Below, in pieces: positions 61,463 through 64,000 of a stretch of DNA of 64,000 nucleotides; the stretch's first letter is position 1; each line of letters begins with the position of its first letter. The notes below the pieces were generated by a model. The model did no database searches. It was not told where the DNA came from and saw only the letters and a list, made by a program, of their open reading frames with translations. The DNA is from Corella eumyota (lineage: Eukaryota; Chordata; Ascidiacea; Phlebobranchia; Corellidae). Made by a program: the position numbers and the translations under genes. The stretch spans positions 7,130,001-7,194,000 of the forward strand of contig OY720099.1 in NCBI GenBank assembly GCA_963082875.1, read 5' to 3'.

Positions 61463-64000
61463 TTAGGTGTTGTGGATTTGGTATGGGTCTAAATTTGCAG
61501 TTGCCTTGCCTTTCAGCTTTTCCTTTCTTTTTTCTTTTACTTCAGTCTCCTTTTTCTCTTCCTCCTTTCTTTTTTCAACTATATCTCTCATTCTCTTATT
61601 TTCTTCTTCCTAAAACAAAGTACAATTTTTTTTAAATACAAAGCCAAAAATCACAAACTATAAGAACAATTCTAAAACAATATTCACTTGCTGTTTGGTC
61701 ATTATTTCTTTCCTCCATTGATCGGCAATTACTCTTTTTAAGTCAAGTGAAGTTCTAGTTTTAAAATCTGGGTTGGAGTTCTCAGTTGAGGTATGTAGCA
61801 AAACTTCTTCTCTACACAAAAAAATGCTTAATTATTTTTAGGTTGAGTTTTAAAGGTGAATATAATGCCAAAAAAATCTCCTTAATGTTTAACCTTATTG
61901 TTGGCCTCTTGATATCAGGAATTACTCTTATTGGTCTACCTCTAGGACTGGGTGTAGTTCTAGGTTCTTGTCTAGCCCGTGGGCTTGTGCTGTTTGAATG
62001 TAAAGAAGGAACTTGGATATCTGGTGTGATATAAATCTCAGAAAGTCCCTCAGCTATCCGAGTCCAAATACTTAAAATTAAGGTTATAAGTTTGAAATGT
62101 TATTAAAATGAACAGCTCTTTGACAATGGCATTTGGATAAAATTAGTTGGTAGCCAACATACCTAATATTAGCATTTGAATTCTGTGTAAATTCAACTCC
62201 CGAAACTCTAATTGCTTCCAAAACTCTTTCCTCAGTGATTGGGCATTCCTGCACAGCTGTTATGAGTGACCAAGCGGCTGACCGCATGCCATCTTTCTGT
62301 GCATTGCCATGTAGAGCGTGGGTCAATCTTGCTAGGCCTGATAATGCACCGTATCTGATTATCCAAGTCCAATCTATTTTCTATTACAAAATGATTTAAA
62401 GTATGACTAAAAATATAAATTGTCGTAAATGTAACCTAATAGCTTTTTAATTTTACCAATTTCTGAAGTTAGAAAATAACTTCAGCTTAAAAGTTTAACA
62501 TTCATGCAAACTAAACCTATCTTGTATTAAATTATACTGTTATTTATTAGAGTAAAATTTTTTATATAAATACAGATTCCATATATATAAAAAACCCAAC
62601 AGTTTTTGACCTTCATATGTGCGGCCATATCCCTTCCTTGTGGAGGAGGTCCTCTGTACTCCAGCAGATCCACCAACCCACAACTCTCCACACAAGGGTT
62701 TGCAGCTCCGGCTCGGAAGGTTGTGACATCCGCATCTTGCCATTTACCCAGCAGTGCAATCTTCTGTAGTTCTGATGACAAACCATTAAGACAAATATCG
62801 GACATCATTTGAGTGTATTGGTAAGTTGATTCCCAACACCATCCTTCTATACCAGGGAGTTGGTCAATCTAGTGTGTAAGTTAATTTTACATAAACAGTT
62901 CAATAATTCAGCCTTTAATCATCATGTCTAATAGATTTACAGATTATGAGAAAATTTGAAACTTAACTGTTTGAGGTCTTATTGTACTGGAACCAACTTC
63001 AGCAAGTCTTGACGAAAAATTTTGGTCCGTTCTGTGGTCCTTGCTTGTACTCTGTTCCCTATGTAAATATACAAAAGCATATAACAACACTATCAGTAAT
63101 GTAAGACATAAATTGTATTTAAAAATTTTCTATTAAAGCTTATTTAGTATTACATTGATGTAGTTTTTTGTCCAGTTTTTATGACAGCATCAATATCTGA
63201 AGCAATATCTTGACTTAAAGCTTCGAGTTGGTTACGAGTTGAAGCTTGAGTGCCTCTAGTGTTGGAAATTGCCGACGGAAAATGGTTGATCGGTTTATCT
63301 AAATTTCCATCAGGAGTTAAATTCACCTAAAAATATTTTAAGTGAAAATTTAGTCCTAGAAAAAAATTGTATGCAAAACATATCTTTAGATTAACTTTAG
63401 AATGTTTAAATAATATTTATTTTTCAGTATATATTACCCTAACTCCTCTGGCAAGATCTTGCAAACTTTTGCACACAGATACATTTATTTTTCCTGCTTG
63501 GCCAAGCAAAGAAATGGCCAAGAAACCATTTATCCTAAAAATCAAAAAAATCTAATTATAAAATAATAAATTATTGAAAAAAGTTTAACACAAAAGTTCA
63601 AACTTTTTTCTTACCAATCTTTGGCGCTAAATTCATGGGCTGCCATTAACATTGCAATCATTGCTTTTTTTAAACCAACTTTTTTCTGTGAGGCACATTT
63701 CCAAACACAAAGAGCTCGGTAAACACAGGCTGCTAATGCAGGAACACTTTCACTAACATTATCAGTGTTTTCTTTCTGTATAAACAAATTTTTTGTGGGA
63801 ATTTTGTTGGGTTATAGTAATTTATACAGTGTACTATTATATATATATTATTATTATTATATTTAATAACACATTGGGTATAACTTAAAAATTTTTAAAC
63901 CAAAAACATGTTTTTTCAGTTAATAAATTATTTTCTTACTGTATTTGGTCTATTTGCGTAGGGGCCAATTATTATTTCCCCAACCCTTCCAATAAATCTT
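61463..64000 (-). CDS. unidentified gene, 3' part: helical-repeat-like protein with coiled-coil tail
   Basis: Ten exons in view: 64000-63940 (cut by the window edge), 63776-63615, 63534-63438, 63326-63154, 63058-62968, 62868-62611, 62380-62163, 62070-61894, 61811-61688, 61609-61463. All junctions agree in phase and give about 502 residues. The frame has Trp/Leu/Ala-rich helical segments resembling ARM/HEAT repeats (LAACVYRALCVWKCASQKKV, INGFLAISLLGQAGKI, WTWIIRYGALSGLARLTHAL, MRSAAWSLITAVQECP). A Pro/Arg/Ser-rich linker follows, then a highly charged coiled coil (WRKEIMTKQQEEENKRMRDI) to the stop. I do not recognise the family with confidence. Size and layout could fit a ciliary protein such as TMEM232, but this is only a guess. 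It converges on SFI1. Confidence 0.8.
63837..63862. repeat. AT/ATT simple repeat
   Basis: Short run of ATATAT followed by ATT triplets in the first intron seen of the right-edge gene. Confidence 0.7.

Overview
This window is animal nuclear DNA: strongly AT-rich, with short to medium GT-AG introns and seven protein-coding loci. Six of them were rebuilt as complete reading frames (five multi-exon genes plus one intronless gene) and one runs off the right edge. Gene content (a Toll-like receptor, a neutral ceramidase with mucin stalk, AHCYL/IRBIT, GDPGP1, SFI1, a C22orf39 homologue) is that of a bilaterian. AT-richness, compact genes, tRNA-derived SINEs and splice acceptors lying only a few bases upstream of several start codons (as expected for spliced-leader trans-splicing) make a tunicate, probably an ascidian, my best guess. 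The taxon is inference and is not read directly from the sequence.

Layout, left to right. 573-6921 (-): a 16-exon Toll-like receptor. 8457-14505 (-): an 8-exon DUF3504 protein of the ZMYM/QRICH1 type, whose core domain descends from a Crypton tyrosine recombinase; an NRF1-like palindrome lies upstream. 14506-19769: intergenic, with simple repeats. 19770-29995 (-): a 22-exon neutral ceramidase with a long cytosolic tail, one membrane anchor and a mucin-like stalk. About 30.0-33.9 kb: divergent intergenic region. 33.9-49.3 kb (+): AHCYL (IRBIT family), with up to three alternative first coding exons. 49893-51269 (-): GDP-D-glucose phosphorylase, convergent with AHCYL and divergent from SFI1. 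52129-61391 (+): a 21-exon SFI1-type centrin-binding repeat protein, carrying an intronless C22orf39 homologue (56223-56561, -) inside one intron. 61463-64000 (-): the 3' part of a helical-repeat-like gene with a charged coiled-coil tail, not identified, converging on SFI1 with 71 bases between the stop codons.

In each of the five complete multi-exon models the exon lengths add up to a whole number of codons (1101, 631, 1051, 563/510, 336 and 1340 aa), which strongly supports the exon calls. The genes do not form one pathway. The points most worth a second look are the alternative IRBIT N-termini that each carry or adjust a PP1-docking motif, the Toll-like receptor with three cysteine clusters, the excess of the octamer TGACGTCA confined to the left 38 kb, and the nested C22orf39 gene. 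I saw no reverse transcriptase, integrase, capsid or envelope coding, no LTR pair, no CRISPR array, and no rRNA or free-standing tRNA gene.
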